Position numbers and translations under genes: made by a program. Source: Pseudofrankia saprophytica (GTDB lineage Bacteria; Actinomycetota; Actinomycetes; Frankiales; Frankiaceae). From it: a stretch of 64,000 nt of DNA. Location: positions 322,207 to 386,206 of the forward strand of contig NZ_KI912267.1 in assembly GCF_000235425.2 (NCBI RefSeq), in the 5' to 3' direction. A model generated the notes under the pieces. The model was given only the letters and a program-made list of their open reading frames with translations. It was not told the origin of the DNA and searched no databases. Of the stretch, positions 33,644 to 42,434 are shown piece after piece (positions within the stretch are counted from its first letter, which is position 1; every line of letters begins with the position of its first letter).

Positions 33644-34618
33644 ATGGAGCGACGAGTTCTGGGGCGGACGGGGCGGCCGGTGTCGGTCGTCGGGCTGGGC
33701 ACCTGGCAACTGGGAGCCGACTGGGGGAACGTCGACGAGGACGGCGCGCTCGACGTGCTGGCGGCGGCCACCGAGGCGGGTGTCACGCTGTTCGACACCG
33801 CCGACGTCTACGGCGACGGGCGCAGCGAGCAGCTCATCGGCCGGTTCCTGCGGGAGCATCCCGGGTCGGGCGTGGTGGTGGCCACGAAGATGGGCCGCCG
33901 GCTCGCGCAGGTGCCGGAGAACTACGTACTCGCCAACTTCCGCGAGTGGAACGACCGGTCCCGGCGCAACCTCGGGGTCGACCGGCTCGATCTCGTCCAG
34001 CTGCACTGCCCCCCGACCTCGGTCATCACGGGCGGCGAGGTGTACGACGCGCTCGACACGATGGTCGAGGAGGGACGGATCGCGAGCTACGGGGTGAGCG
34101 TGGAGACCGTCGCGGAGGGGCTCGCCGCCGTCAGCCGGCCAAACGTCGCCAGTGTCCAGATCATCCTCAATGCCTTCCGGCAGAAGCCGCTGGAGGAGTT
34201 CCTGCCCGCGGCGCTCGCCGCCGGGGTCGGCGTGCTCGCCCGCGTCCCGCTCGCCTCCGGCCTGCTGTCCGGGCGCTACGACGAGAACACCGTCTTCGAC
34301 CCGTCCGACCACCGCGCCTTCAACCGGCACGGCGAGGCGTTCGACGTCGGCGAGACGTTCGCCGGGGTGGACTACCAGGTCGGGGTCGAGGCGGCACGTG
34401 AGTTCGCGGCGCTGTCCGGCCACCCGGCCCGACTGGCGCTGCGCTGGGTGATCGACCAGCCGGGCGTCACCACCGTCATCCCCGGGGCCCGCAACCGGGC
34501 GCAGGTCGCCGACAACGTCGCGGCCGCGGCCGCCCCGCCACTCGACGCCGCGACGGCCGCCGCCGTCCGCGACCTTTACGACCGCCGCATCCGCGGCCTC
34601 GTCCACCACCGCTGGTAG
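33644..34618 (+). CDS. Aldo/keto reductase
   Basis: This 324-residue NADP-dependent TIM-barrel oxidoreductase carries the full catalytic tetrad: Asp51, Tyr56 (FDTADVYG), Lys82 (ATKMG) and His121 (LHCPP). Cofactor-binding residues follow in the VIPGARNRAQVADNV segment. It is of the class that reduces aldehydes, ketones or sugars; the substrate cannot be told. It stands alone and is convergent with the alpha/beta hydrolase across a 144-base gap with a hairpin. Confidence 0.93.
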   Translation: MERRVLGRTGRPVSVVGLGTWQLGADWGNVDEDGALDVLAAATEAGVTLFDTADVYGDGRSEQLIGRFLREHPGSGVVVATKMGRRLAQVPENYVLANFREWNDRSRRNLGVDRLDLVQLHCPPTSVITGGEVYDALDTMVEEGRIASYGVSVETVAEGLAAVSRPNVASVQIILNAFRQKPLEEFLPAALAAGVGVLARVPLASGLLSGRYDENTVFDPSDHRAFNRHGEAFDVGETFAGVDYQVGVEAAREFAALSGHPARLALRWVIDQPGVTTVIPGARNRAQVADNVAAAAAPPLDAATAAAVRDLYDRRIRGLVHHRW

Positions 34619-34679
34619 CCGACGCCCCGGGAGACCGGGTGGGCCGGACCTCCACGTGTGACGGCCGGCCCCGCGGCCG

Positions 34680-34707
34680 GGTGCCCGGCGCGCCAGCATC
34701 GGGCACC
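34680..34707. terminator. Hairpin between convergent genes
   Basis: GGTGCCCG (34680-34687) pairs with CGGGCACC (34700-34707) over a twelve-base loop, in the gap between the convergent reductase and hydrolase genes. There is no T-run. Confidence 0.35.
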
Positions 34708-34762
34708 GGGCCACCGTTACTCGGCCGGAGTCGCCCGGCCGCGGCCGGTTGACCGGAGCCGG

Positions 34763-35602
34763 TCAACCGCCGACCGGCGCCGTAGCCTCACCCTTTGCGT
34801 GCGCGACCGCCCAGGTCAGGGCGAAGTCGGCGATCTCCTCCCACCCTTCCTGAGCGGGCAGCAGGTGCGCGTAGCCCGGGTACTCCTTCACCTCGGTGAC
34901 AGTGGCGGTCGACTTGTAGTGCTTGGCGTTCGACCGCTGGACCGCCGGCGGCATGATGTGGTCCTCACCGCCTGAGATGAACAGCAGCGGGGCGCGGTCG
35001 TCGTTCTTGTAGTCGACCCAGGCGTCGTGGTGGCCGGGCTCGAAGTTCGCCAGGACGCCGTTCCACACGATCCCGCCAGGAGCCGGGATGGCGTAGCGCT
35101 CGTACATCCGCAGCGACTCCTCCTCGGTGAACGTGTTGGTGAACGCGTACCGGAACTGCTCGTGGGTGAACCCGACCGCCTTGTGCCGGTTCGCCGGGTT
35201 CTTCAGCACCGGCAGGGTCGAGCGCAGCTGGGACAGCGGCGCGACGAGCACGCCCTCGGTCGGCGCCGAGTTGAGGGCGACCCCGGCGGCCCCGTAGCCG
35301 CGGTCGAGAAGGATCTGGGTGAGGGCACCGCCCGCCGAGTGCCCGATCAGGATCGGCGGCGTCGGGAGCGCGCCGATGACGGCAGAGAGATGGTCGACGA
35401 CCTGGCGCAGCGTCAGGTCGTCCATGATGCTCGGGTCCGCGTTGATCGCCTCGACCTCGATCTCGAAGCCGGGGTACGCCGGCGCGACCACCGTGTACCC
35501 CTGGCTCTCGTACCGCTCGACCCAGTGCTCCCAGCTACGGGGTGTGACCCACAGGCCGTGGATGAGAACAATCGTGTCGGGCTTTCCCGTGTCAGCGCTC
35601 AT
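34763..35602 (-). CDS. Alpha/beta hydrolase
   Basis: This 279-residue alpha/beta-hydrolase-fold esterase or related enzyme has an oxyanion region HGLWVTPRSW, nucleophile Ser89 in GHSAGG, an Asp in FISGGEDHIMP and the terminal His in GYAHLLPAQEGW. The LWVTPRSWEHW N-terminal motif and Pro-rich cap are common in actinobacterial hydrolases of unknown substrate. ATG 35602 is chosen because it starts right before the fold; in-frame GTGs a few codons upstream are possible and no candidate has a strong ribosome site. Confidence 0.88.
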   Translation of the reverse strand: MSADTGKPDTIVLIHGLWVTPRSWEHWVERYESQGYTVVAPAYPGFEIEVEAINADPSIMDDLTLRQVVDHLSAVIGALPTPPILIGHSAGGALTQILLDRGYGAAGVALNSAPTEGVLVAPLSQLRSTLPVLKNPANRHKAVGFTHEQFRYAFTNTFTEEESLRMYERYAIPAPGGIVWNGVLANFEPGHHDAWVDYKNDDRAPLLFISGGEDHIMPPAVQRSNAKHYKSTATVTEVKEYPGYAHLLPAQEGWEEIADFALTWAVAHAKGEATAPVGG

Positions 35603-35926
35603 GGATGTCACGGTAGGAACCACGTCGTCGGGCTCGCTTCCGTCGGATGACTACAGCGCGGTAGAGGAAGTTCGGCGGTTACCCGGGCACGCGCGACCGG
35701 GCGTCAGTCAGATGACACAAGTCGCGGAGCCTCGGCTCTGGCGCTCTGACGCCCTGACGCCCTGGCGCCCAGGGGCGCGGCCGGCGCGGCACGCGACCCG
35801 GGGGCGAGGGTCGCCGCCGCCCGGCCGCCGCCGCCCGGCCACCGAGGGCGACGGCGGCACTGTCGCGGCCGAGCACTGGACTTTTGGGCGGAAGTGTCGG
35901 GGCGCGGTGCGGCATTATGCAGTGCC

Positions 35927-36532
35927 ATGAGCGCCGAGACCCTCGAGCACCGTCCGAACGGATGGGAGCTACGGCGCGAGCGCGTCGCCCGACAGCTGGA
36001 ACGCACGGCGCTGACGCTGTTCGCGAGCGAGGCGCCGCAGGACGTGACGGTCGAGCGGATCGCCGCGGCCGCCGGGATCTCGATGCGCACGTTCTTCCGC
36101 TACTTCGCGAGCCGCGACGAGGTGCTCGCCTCGCTCCCGCGCAGCCTGATCGAGCTGCTGTGCGCCCGGGTCCGCGCCCGTCCGCCGCACGAGTCGCTGG
36201 TCGAGGCGTTCTCGGCCGCCGTCCGGGAGACGAACCACGAGCGTGAGGGCGACCGTGAGTTGCTGCTCACCTGGGGCCTCGCGGTGCACCGCTCGCCGGA
36301 GACCGTCATGCTGGCGCTGGCCCGCGGCACCGTCAGCACCTCCGCGGCCTTCCAGGCCGCGGTCACCGCCCGCCTGGGCGTCGGCCCCGACGACCCGCGT
36401 GCCGGCGCCTACGCCGCCGCCCTGTCCGGCGTGGTCAGCTACGGCTTCGAGCGCTGGGTCGCCCACGGCGGCACCGACTCCCTGTCCGCGACCCTCCTCG
36501 ACGCCCTCGCCACCCTCCCCGACCTGCACTGA
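35927..36532 (+). CDS. TetR-family transcriptional regulator
   Basis: This 201-residue TetR regulator has the DNA-binding domain at about 15-65: ALTLFASEAPQDVTVERIAAAAGISMRTFFRYFASRDEVL, with the TFFRYF recognition helix. The C-terminal ligand domain (about 80-200) is all-alpha. ATG 35927 lacks a ribosome site; CATTAT at about 35913-35918 could be a -10 element placing transcription near the ATG, so a leaderless transcript is possible. It is divergent from the alpha/beta hydrolase (325 bases apart) and may control it. It ends just before a large inverted repeat. Confidence 0.88.
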   Translation: MSAETLEHRPNGWELRRERVARQLERTALTLFASEAPQDVTVERIAAAAGISMRTFFRYFASRDEVLASLPRSLIELLCARVRARPPHESLVEAFSAAVRETNHEREGDRELLLTWGLAVHRSPETVMLALARGTVSTSAAFQAAVTARLGVGPDDPRAGAYAAALSGVVSYGFERWVAHGGTDSLSATLLDALATLPDLH

Positions 36533-36544
36533 CCGCGCCCGCGC

Positions 36545-36663
36545 GGCGAACCGTGGCCGATGGTCGACCGCGCGTACACGACCATCGACCACAGTTGGTG
36601 ATCAGGACTGGGATCGCGGTCGACCATGGTGTCCCTGGAGTCGATGATCGGCCACGGTTCGCC
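36545..36663. repeat. Interrupted long inverted repeat between convergent genes
   Basis: The left arm 36545-36572 is complementary in two blocks to the right side: GGCGAACCGTGGCCGAT (36545-36561) to 36647-36663, and ATGGTCGACCGCG (36560-36572) to 36615-36627. The right arm has an extra 19 or so bases between its blocks. It fills the gap between the convergent TetR and MBL genes and could act as a bidirectional terminator. Confidence 0.8.
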
Positions 36664-36668
36664 GGTCG

Positions 36669-37481
36669 TCAGACCATCGCGTCGACGGGCTCGCCGAACG
36701 GCAGCCAGCGGACGCGGTCACGCAGGTCCACCGGGGCGCTGGCAAGGGTCCGCTCGACGTCCGCGCGGCCCTGCTTGAAGTGCCGCCAGCCCTCGTAGTG
36801 GACCGGGAAGGCGACGGCCGGCTCGGTGAGGCGCAGCAGCGTGACCGCCTCCCGGGCGGTCATGCTGTAGTGCACCGGGCCGGTCAGCGAGAAGCGCACG
36901 CAGCCCAGGTGAAGAAGCATCGCGCCGATCCGGAAGCGCTCGGCGACCTGGCGCACGCCCTTGAAGAGCACGGTGTCCCCGGTCACCCACAGCACGCCAT
37001 CCCGCTGGCCCTCCCAACGCAGCGCGAACCCGATCACATGGCCGGCGACCGGGCGGGACAGCGGCGGGCCGTGGCGCGCCGGCGTGGCAGTGATCTCGAT
37101 CGTGGTCCGGCCGGGTGCCTCCAGCCGCGTGACCTCCCACGGGGCCAGGCCCCGTGCGGTGACCGCGCCGCCGCTGCCGGCCGCGAGGCGGCGGGCGCCG
37201 GGCACCGTCGTGACGACGGTGCCGACGGACGGGAGCAGCGCGCGCCCGGCGTCGTCGAGGTTGTCGCCGTGGTGGTCGTGGCTGAGCAGGACGGCGTCGA
37301 CGGGGCCGAGGTCGGCGGCGGACAGGGCCGGGCCGGCGAGCTTGCGTGACGACGTGCCCAGGCCGAATGGGTAGACGCGGCCGGGCGGGTCGAACGTCGG
37401 GTCCACGAGCAGCCGCCAGCCGGCCGCCTCGATCAGCACCGTCGGTCCGCCGATATGGGTGATACGGATCTTGTCGCTCAT
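36669..37481 (-). CDS. MBL-fold metallo-hydrolase (UlaG-like)
   Basis: This 270-residue metallo-beta-lactamase-fold hydrolase belongs to the UlaG/L-ascorbate-6-phosphate lactonase-like branch. Metal ligands are visible: the SHDHHGDN motif (His68, Asp69, His70, His71, Asp73), then TPARHGPP, VTGDTV and FPVHYEGW. The substrate is unknown; members act on lactones, phosphodiesters or N-acyl-phosphatidylethanolamine. The N-terminal MSDKIRITHIGGPTVLIEAAG is typical of the branch. It is transcribed from the same strand as the large LuxR gene 200 bases downstream, but not obviously linked to it. Confidence 0.88.
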   Translation of the reverse strand: MSDKIRITHIGGPTVLIEAAGWRLLVDPTFDPPGRVYPFGLGTSSRKLAGPALSAADLGPVDAVLLSHDHHGDNLDDAGRALLPSVGTVVTTVPGARRLAAGSGGAVTARGLAPWEVTRLEAPGRTTIEITATPARHGPPLSRPVAGHVIGFALRWEGQRDGVLWVTGDTVLFKGVRQVAERFRIGAMLLHLGCVRFSLTGPVHYSMTAREAVTLLRLTEPAVAFPVHYEGWRHFKQGRADVERTLASAPVDLRDRVRWLPFGEPVDAMV

Positions 37482-37682
37482 GCGGGTCCTCGCCTTCCGG
37501 GCTACGGCGGCGTGTCGGTGCCGGCGTCGCGCACCCGTCCCGCCGGTCGGCGCGCACGGCCAGGCCTGGACGCCGATGCCGCGTCAGCGTCGCAGGTAGG
37601 AGCCGTTCCGCTCATCTGTCATCTGACTCGGCCGATCACCCAGCGGCCCACGGAGTCGCCGACCGCCGACCCCAGGCCTCGC

Positions 37683-40600
37683 CTACTCGGCGTCCACGGC
37701 GTGGGCGGCGAGCGCGTCGCGCAGGGCCGCTCTGGAGGTGATGCCCAGCTTCGGGAAGATCCGGTAGAGGTGGGCACTGACGCCGCGGTGCCCGACGCCG
37801 AGCCGCTCGCCGATCTGCCGGTTGGTCAGCCCGGTCGCCGCGAGGTGGGCGATCTGGAGCTCATGGGGAGTCAGCGACTCCGGCCGACCCGTGTGAGGCC
37901 GGTGGTCGGCGACACCACCGCCCGCGGGCACGGCGTGACGCGGCGATGGGACCGTCACCCCGGCGGCCCGCAGCTCGCCTCGGGCGCGCGCCGCCCAGGG
38001 CAGGGCACCGAGCCGGTCGAACGTCTCGAGCGCGGCGTGCAGCGGACGGCGCGCCCGTGTGACCTCCCGCTCTCGCCGCAGCCATTCGCCATAGCCGAGC
38101 AGCAACCGTGCGTGATCGAACGGCCATTGGTCGGCCCGCGGCGCGGCGAGCGCGGACTCGTAGCAGGTCCGCGCCGCCGCGGAGCGCTCGGCCGCGGCCA
38201 CCTGGGCGCGCGCCCCGGCGACCAGCAGGGCGAGCCGCGGCGAGATGGCCGGCAGGTCCGCGGCGGTGGCCACGGCGACATGCGCCCGCGCCTCCTGGAG
38301 CCGCCCGGTGCGCACCGCTGCCTCGACCAGGTCGCCGACGGTCCACAGCGCCTGCGGGACATAGGAGGCCAGCACCCCCGGCGGACTGATCCGGGCGGCG
38401 TGAGCGTACGCCTCCTCGTAGTCGCCCTGGCCGATCGAGACCAGAGCGCGGATGTGCGAGCCGAGTGTCAGGTGCGCCAGCAGCCGGCGCGGCTGCGCCC
38501 AGGCGGTGATCGCGTCGCTCCTCGCCACCGCCGCGGTGACGTCGCCGCGGGCCGCGGCGACCGCGGCGAGCACATAGCGGAAGCGGGACGAGAACAGCTG
38601 GTAGCCATGCGCGTCGGCCAGTGCCAGGCCCTCGCCCGCGTCGGCCACCGCCTCGTCCCACCGACCGCGCAGGTAGTGGTCGAAACAGAGGAAGGTCAGC
38701 CCGCCCACCACGTGGACAACCGCGCCGCCGTCGCGTTCCCGCTCGACCATCCGCCGGCACAGGTCGGCGTACTCGCCAAGCGCGTCGACATACTGCGCCG
38801 CGAGGCAGAGCCGCAGGACCAGCCTGGGTACCGGGTCGAAGGGCAGTGCCGCCGCGAGCTCCCGCAGCCGCTCCCGGGCGCCGTGCGCGGTGTTGGCGGG
38901 ATCTCCGAGCGCGTCGTGACAGACCAGGGTGAGCCCTCCGAGCACTCCGGGGAGGCGGCGCCGGGCGGCGGCGAAGGTCTCCCACAGCTCGGCCCGGCCG
39001 CCGTGAGCGCACACGACGAGCAGCATGCTGGCGGTCTCGTCGGCCCAGTCGTCGGCGGCGGCGGTGGCGGTGGCCGTGGCAGCGGTGCCGTCGGCGGTGG
39101 CAGTGGCGGCGGACACGGTCGCGGCGTCGAGCGCGGCGCCCAACAGCCGATGGGCGGTGTCGACGTCACCGAGGCGGAAGGCGAGCAGGCCGGCCTCGGT
39201 AGCCGCGCCGTGGGTTGACCGGGAGGCAGCGCCTGCCCGATCAGCCGGCCAGAGCGGGCCGTAACCGGGCTGGCCGGCGGCCCCGACGACGGCCTGCGGG
39301 CGCTGCGTGTCCGTCGGTCCGGCCGGCCCCGGCGAGTCGGGCGGGACGAACGGGCCCAAGGCCGCGCCGGCGTCGTCGGCGGCGACGACGCCCGCGGCGG
39401 CGGGATGCAGCCGGCGAGCGTCGGCGAGCAGCTCGTCGGCCATGTCGAGCCGCCCGCAGTTGCTGGCGTGGTAGGCCGCCTCGGCGAGGCGGCGGGCGCG
39501 GTCGACTGGCGTGGGGGTGAGACCGACGGACCGCAGCAGGATGCGAATGGCCTCCGCCGCGTTGCCGCGGCGCGCGGTCCGCCGCGCGGACTCCTCCAGC
39601 GCGGCCGCGATCCGCTCGTCCTGCCCGACGGCGGCCTCCGCGAGGTGCCAGGGCCGCCGGTCCGAGTCGACGGGAAGCTCCCGGGCCAGTCGGCGATGCG
39701 CGTCGCGGCGCTCCGGGACGGACGACATCTGTACGACCGCCGACCGGATCAGCGGGTGCAGGAAGGCTACCCGCCCGGTGCTGGGGTCGGGGCGGACCAG
39801 GCCCGCACGCTCCGCCGGCGCCAGGTCGTCGACCGTCGCGGCGACCGCGGGTCGACCGGGCCCGGCGGCCTCGGCACCATCGACACCAGCGCCATCAACA
39901 CCAATGCCATCAGCACCAGCGCCATCAGCACCAGCGCCGCGTGCGCAGGGTTCGCCCCTCACGACGGCGAGCAGAGTGCCCAGCTCGGCGACGGGCTCGA
40001 GCGCGGCGCCCAGGAGCAGCGCGCGGGTGACGGCCGGCAGGCCCCGCAGCCGGACGGCGAACGCGGCCTGGAGCCGGGCACTCATCGGCAGCTGCGGCGG
40101 CATCAGGTCACGGCCAGCGCGCTGCGCCGGGGTGAGCAGGGTCGGCAGCTCACGCAGCGCCAGCGGGTTGCCAGCCGCGTCGGTCAGCAGTCGTTCGCGG
40201 GCGGCCGGCGCGAGCCCCGGATGGTGGGAGTCGAGCAGCACCCCCGCCGCCTCGTCGGGCAGTGGCGTGACCGGCAGCTCGGGCAGGCCGATCTGGTCGA
40301 AGACGGTCCCACCGGACGGGCGCGCCGCCGTCAGGAAGAGGACCGGATGCCCGGTGATCCGACGGGCGACGAAGCCGAGCACGGTCGCGCTGGCACCGTC
40401 GATCCAGGAGACATCGTCCACCAGCAGGAGCAACGGCTGGAGGCGCGTCGCGGTGACGAGCAGCGCGAGCGCCCCGGCCGCCACCACCAGCGGGTCCAGG
40501 TACGGCCCGTCGGCCTGGCCCAGCACCTGGTCGATCGCGGTGCGCTGCCGCTCCGGCAGGCCGCCCACCAGGTGCCGCAGCGGGAACAGGAGCTGGTGCA

Positions 40601-40955
40601 GCGCGGACAGCCCGATCTCGGCCTCGAACTCGACGCCCGAGACGCGCAGCACGCATACCCCGGCCGCCGCGGCCCGTGCGGCGGCCTTGTCCAGCAGCGC
40701 GGTCTTGCCGATTCCCGGCTCCCCACGCAGCATCCAGGCGGCGCCGGACGTGCCCAGGCCGGCGAGCAGCATGTCGACCAGTTCGAGCGCCTCGGCCCGG
40801 CCGAGCAGCTCGCCGTCCGCTGCCCGCCGCGGACTCGAGTCAGGCGGCGGGCCGACTGGTGCTGGCGAGTCACCGCCGGCGGGGACCTCCGGCCAGTGCG
40901 CGCCGGGCGAGCCGCTGTCAGGGCCGGCGAGGTCAGACCCAGCCACGGTGACCAC
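37683..40955 (-). CDS. Large AAA-ATPase LuxR-family (LAL) transcriptional regulator
   Basis: This 1090-residue LAL/MalT-type regulator has an N-terminal P-loop ATPase domain with Walker A GEPGIGKT (about 78-85) and Walker B LLLLVDDVSW. A long helical TPR-like middle section follows, and the C-terminus is a LuxR helix-turn-helix (SLTPHELQIAHLAATGLTNRQIGERLGVGHRGVSAHLYRIFPKLGI). A Gly/Ala/Asp pentapeptide repeat from a 15-bp DNA repeat lies near residue 340. GTG 40955 was chosen for its GGAACGGGG context; the frame is open to an ATG at 41051, but those residues resemble out-of-frame sequence. Such proteins often activate secondary metabolism, and the polyketide cluster begins 1.5 kb away. Direct control is inference. 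Confidence 0.88.
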   Translation of the reverse strand: MVTVAGSDLAGPDSGSPGAHWPEVPAGGDSPAPVGPPPDSSPRRAADGELLGRAEALELVDMLLAGLGTSGAAWMLRGEPGIGKTALLDKAAARAAAAGVCVLRVSGVEFEAEIGLSALHQLLFPLRHLVGGLPERQRTAIDQVLGQADGPYLDPLVVAAGALALLVTATRLQPLLLLVDDVSWIDGASATVLGFVARRITGHPVLFLTAARPSGGTVFDQIGLPELPVTPLPDEAAGVLLDSHHPGLAPAARERLLTDAAGNPLALRELPTLLTPAQRAGRDLMPPQLPMSARLQAAFAVRLRGLPAVTRALLLGAALEPVAELGTLLAVVRGEPCARGAGADGAGADGIGVDGAGVDGAEAAGPGRPAVAATVDDLAPAERAGLVRPDPSTGRVAFLHPLIRSAVVQMSSVPERRDAHRRLARELPVDSDRRPWHLAEAAVGQDERIAAALEESARRTARRGNAAEAIRILLRSVGLTPTPVDRARRLAEAAYHASNCGRLDMADELLADARRLHPAAAGVVAADDAGAALGPFVPPDSPGPAGPTDTQRPQAVVGAAGQPGYGPLWPADRAGAASRSTHGAATEAGLLAFRLGDVDTAHRLLGAALDAATVSAATATADGTAATATATAAADDWADETASMLLVVCAHGGRAELWETFAAARRRLPGVLGGLTLVCHDALGDPANTAHGARERLRELAAALPFDPVPRLVLRLCLAAQYVDALGEYADLCRRMVERERDGGAVVHVVGGLTFLCFDHYLRGRWDEAVADAGEGLALADAHGYQLFSSRFRYVLAAVAAARGDVTAAVARSDAITAWAQPRRLLAHLTLGSHIRALVSIGQGDYEEAYAHAARISPPGVLASYVPQALWTVGDLVEAAVRTGRLQEARAHVAVATAADLPAISPRLALLVAGARAQVAAAERSAAARTCYESALAAPRADQWPFDHARLLLGYGEWLRREREVTRARRPLHAALETFDRLGALPWAARARGELRAAGVTVPSPRHAVPAGGGVADHRPHTGRPESLTPHELQIAHLAATGLTNRQIGERLGVGHRGVSAHLYRIFPKLGITSRAALRDALAAHAVDAE
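39877..39936. repeat. Four 15-bp in-frame repeats in the LAL regulator gene
   Basis: Units of the form CCATCAGCACCAGCG occur at 39877, 39892, 39907 and 39922; the last two are identical. On the coding strand they specify GADGA-like and GVDGA-like pentapeptides, a probable flexible linker. Confidence 0.85.
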
Positions 40956-41139
40956 CCCCCGTTCCGCGGTGTCGGTCCTGGCCCGGCATCTACCAACGGG
41001 CCGCCGCGCGTTCGGGCACACCGCCCGAAACGCCACCATGATCGTAGGCACGGGCCCGCCGCGGCCACAACGCGACGGCTACGACGGCGCGGACGTCACA
41101 AGTCGGCGGACGCACTCCTTCAAGGAAGACGGACAGAGC

Positions 41140-42153
41140 CTAGGAGCCGACCATCGCGGCGGAGACGTCCCAGAGACGGGCGGCGCTCTGCGGGTCGAGA
41201 GCGTGGGGGGCGACGCCGAAGCGGTCGCCAGGACCGGCGACCGTGGCCTCGCCGCAGTCCTCGAAGTACCGGCCGCCGACGCCCTCGAGCAGCGGGGAGA
41301 CCGCGACCAGGACGGAGGTCGCCGCGCCCTGCGCGACGCTCTTGGGAGCGCCCGGCTTGCGCGCCGCGTACCCGGTGCCGCCTGCGGGCTCGCCACCCGC
41401 GGAGCCAGCGGCCTCCTTGGCGGCCACGGCGGCGGCGGAGCCGATGCTGATCCGCTTCAGCTCCTCGCGGGAGAGGTAGCGGCCGAGGTTGGTCGCGATG
41501 GTACCGGGGTGCACGGCGTTGGCGGTGATGCCGTCGTCGGCCCAGCGGCGGGTCGCCTCGACGGCGAACAGCACGTTCGCCGTCTTCGACTGGCCGTAGG
41601 CGACCCACGGGTTGTACTCGCTGGTCGTGAAGTGGATGTCGTCGAAGAGCACCGGCGAGCGCAGGTGCGCGGCGGAGCTCACGGCCACGACCCGGGCGCC
41701 GCCGGCCGCCGCGAGCGCGCCGCGCAGGCCGGTGGCGAGCGTGAAGTGGCCCAGGTGGTTGGTGGCGAACTGGCGCTCCCAGCCCTCGGCGGTGCGGACG
41801 AGCGGCGAGGCCATGATCCCGGCGTTGTTGACCAGGAGGTGCAGCGGGCCGGCCCAGGCGGCGACGAACGCGCGCACGGAGGCCTGCTCGGTGAGGTCGA
41901 GCGGGGCGACGGTGACGTCGCTGTTCCCGGTGGCCGCGACGAGGTCGGCGGCGGTGCGCTCCCCCGCGGCGACGTCGCGGACCGCCAGGGTGACGGCGGC
42001 ACCCGCGCCGGCGAGCGCCCGCGCGGTCTCCGTGCCGATGCCGGAGGACGCGCCGGTGACGACGGCGCGCCGGCCGCCGAGGTCCACCCCGGCCACGACC
42101 TCGGCCGCGGTCGACGCCGCGCCGAAGGGGGTCACAATCCTCGTTGGCGTCAT
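41140..42153 (-). CDS. SDR-family oxidoreductase (retinol-dehydrogenase-like)
   Basis: This 337-residue SDR is of the RDH/WW-oxidoreductase-like type. It has TGASSGIG (NADP loop), LVNNAGIM, the catalytic Ser in VVAVSSAAHLRSPV, and YGQSK (Tyr and Lys). The acidic region after the first strand and the VAYGQSKTANVLF run are typical. ATG 42153 follows GGGACGGGCG. It lies upstream of the large LuxR gene on the same strand and downstream of the polyketide operon terminator, so it may not be part of that operon. It is ordinary for actinobacteria. Confidence 0.88.
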   Translation of the reverse strand: MTPTRIVTPFGAASTAAEVVAGVDLGGRRAVVTGASSGIGTETARALAGAGAAVTLAVRDVAAGERTAADLVAATGNSDVTVAPLDLTEQASVRAFVAAWAGPLHLLVNNAGIMASPLVRTAEGWERQFATNHLGHFTLATGLRGALAAAGGARVVAVSSAAHLRSPVLFDDIHFTTSEYNPWVAYGQSKTANVLFAVEATRRWADDGITANAVHPGTIATNLGRYLSREELKRISIGSAAAVAAKEAAGSAGGEPAGGTGYAARKPGAPKSVAQGAATSVLVAVSPLLEGVGGRYFEDCGEATVAGPGDRFGVAPHALDPQSAARLWDVSAAMVGS

Positions 42154-42307
42154 CGCCCGTCCCGTCCGTCTCGTCCGCGCGCTCCGACGGGCCCGGCCAG
42201 TCATGCGACAGGCCCGCGGCGAGATCCCCCGCCCGGGCGACGACCCTAGACGCGCCCGCCGTCCCAGCGCAACTCGTTCTCGCTGGTCAGCAGGCGCTAT
42301 TCAGTTG

Positions 42308-42326
42308 GCGAGAGCACCACTCTCGC
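42308..42326 (-). terminator. Hairpin downstream of the polyketide operon
   Basis: GCGAGAG (42308-42314) pairs with CTCTCGC (42320-42326) across a five-base loop, 40 bases after the larger hairpin at 42351-42374. Confidence 0.45.
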
Positions 42327-42350
42327 GGAGGTGTGTCGGGCGGAGCGGTC

Positions 42351-42374
42351 GCCCGGGGCGTCGCCGCCCCGGGC
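42351..42374 (-). terminator. Strong GC hairpin downstream of the glycosyltransferase gene
   Basis: GCCCGGGGC (42351-42359) pairs exactly with GCCCCGGGC (42366-42374) with a six-base loop. It starts about 60 bases after the glycosyltransferase stop on the minus strand and is the likely end of the polyketide operon transcript. It has no T-run. Confidence 0.55.
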
Positions 42375-42434
42375 CGGAACCAGCATGGAATCAACCAGGT
42401 CACGCCAAGCGGAACCAGCGTGGCAGCGGCCAGG

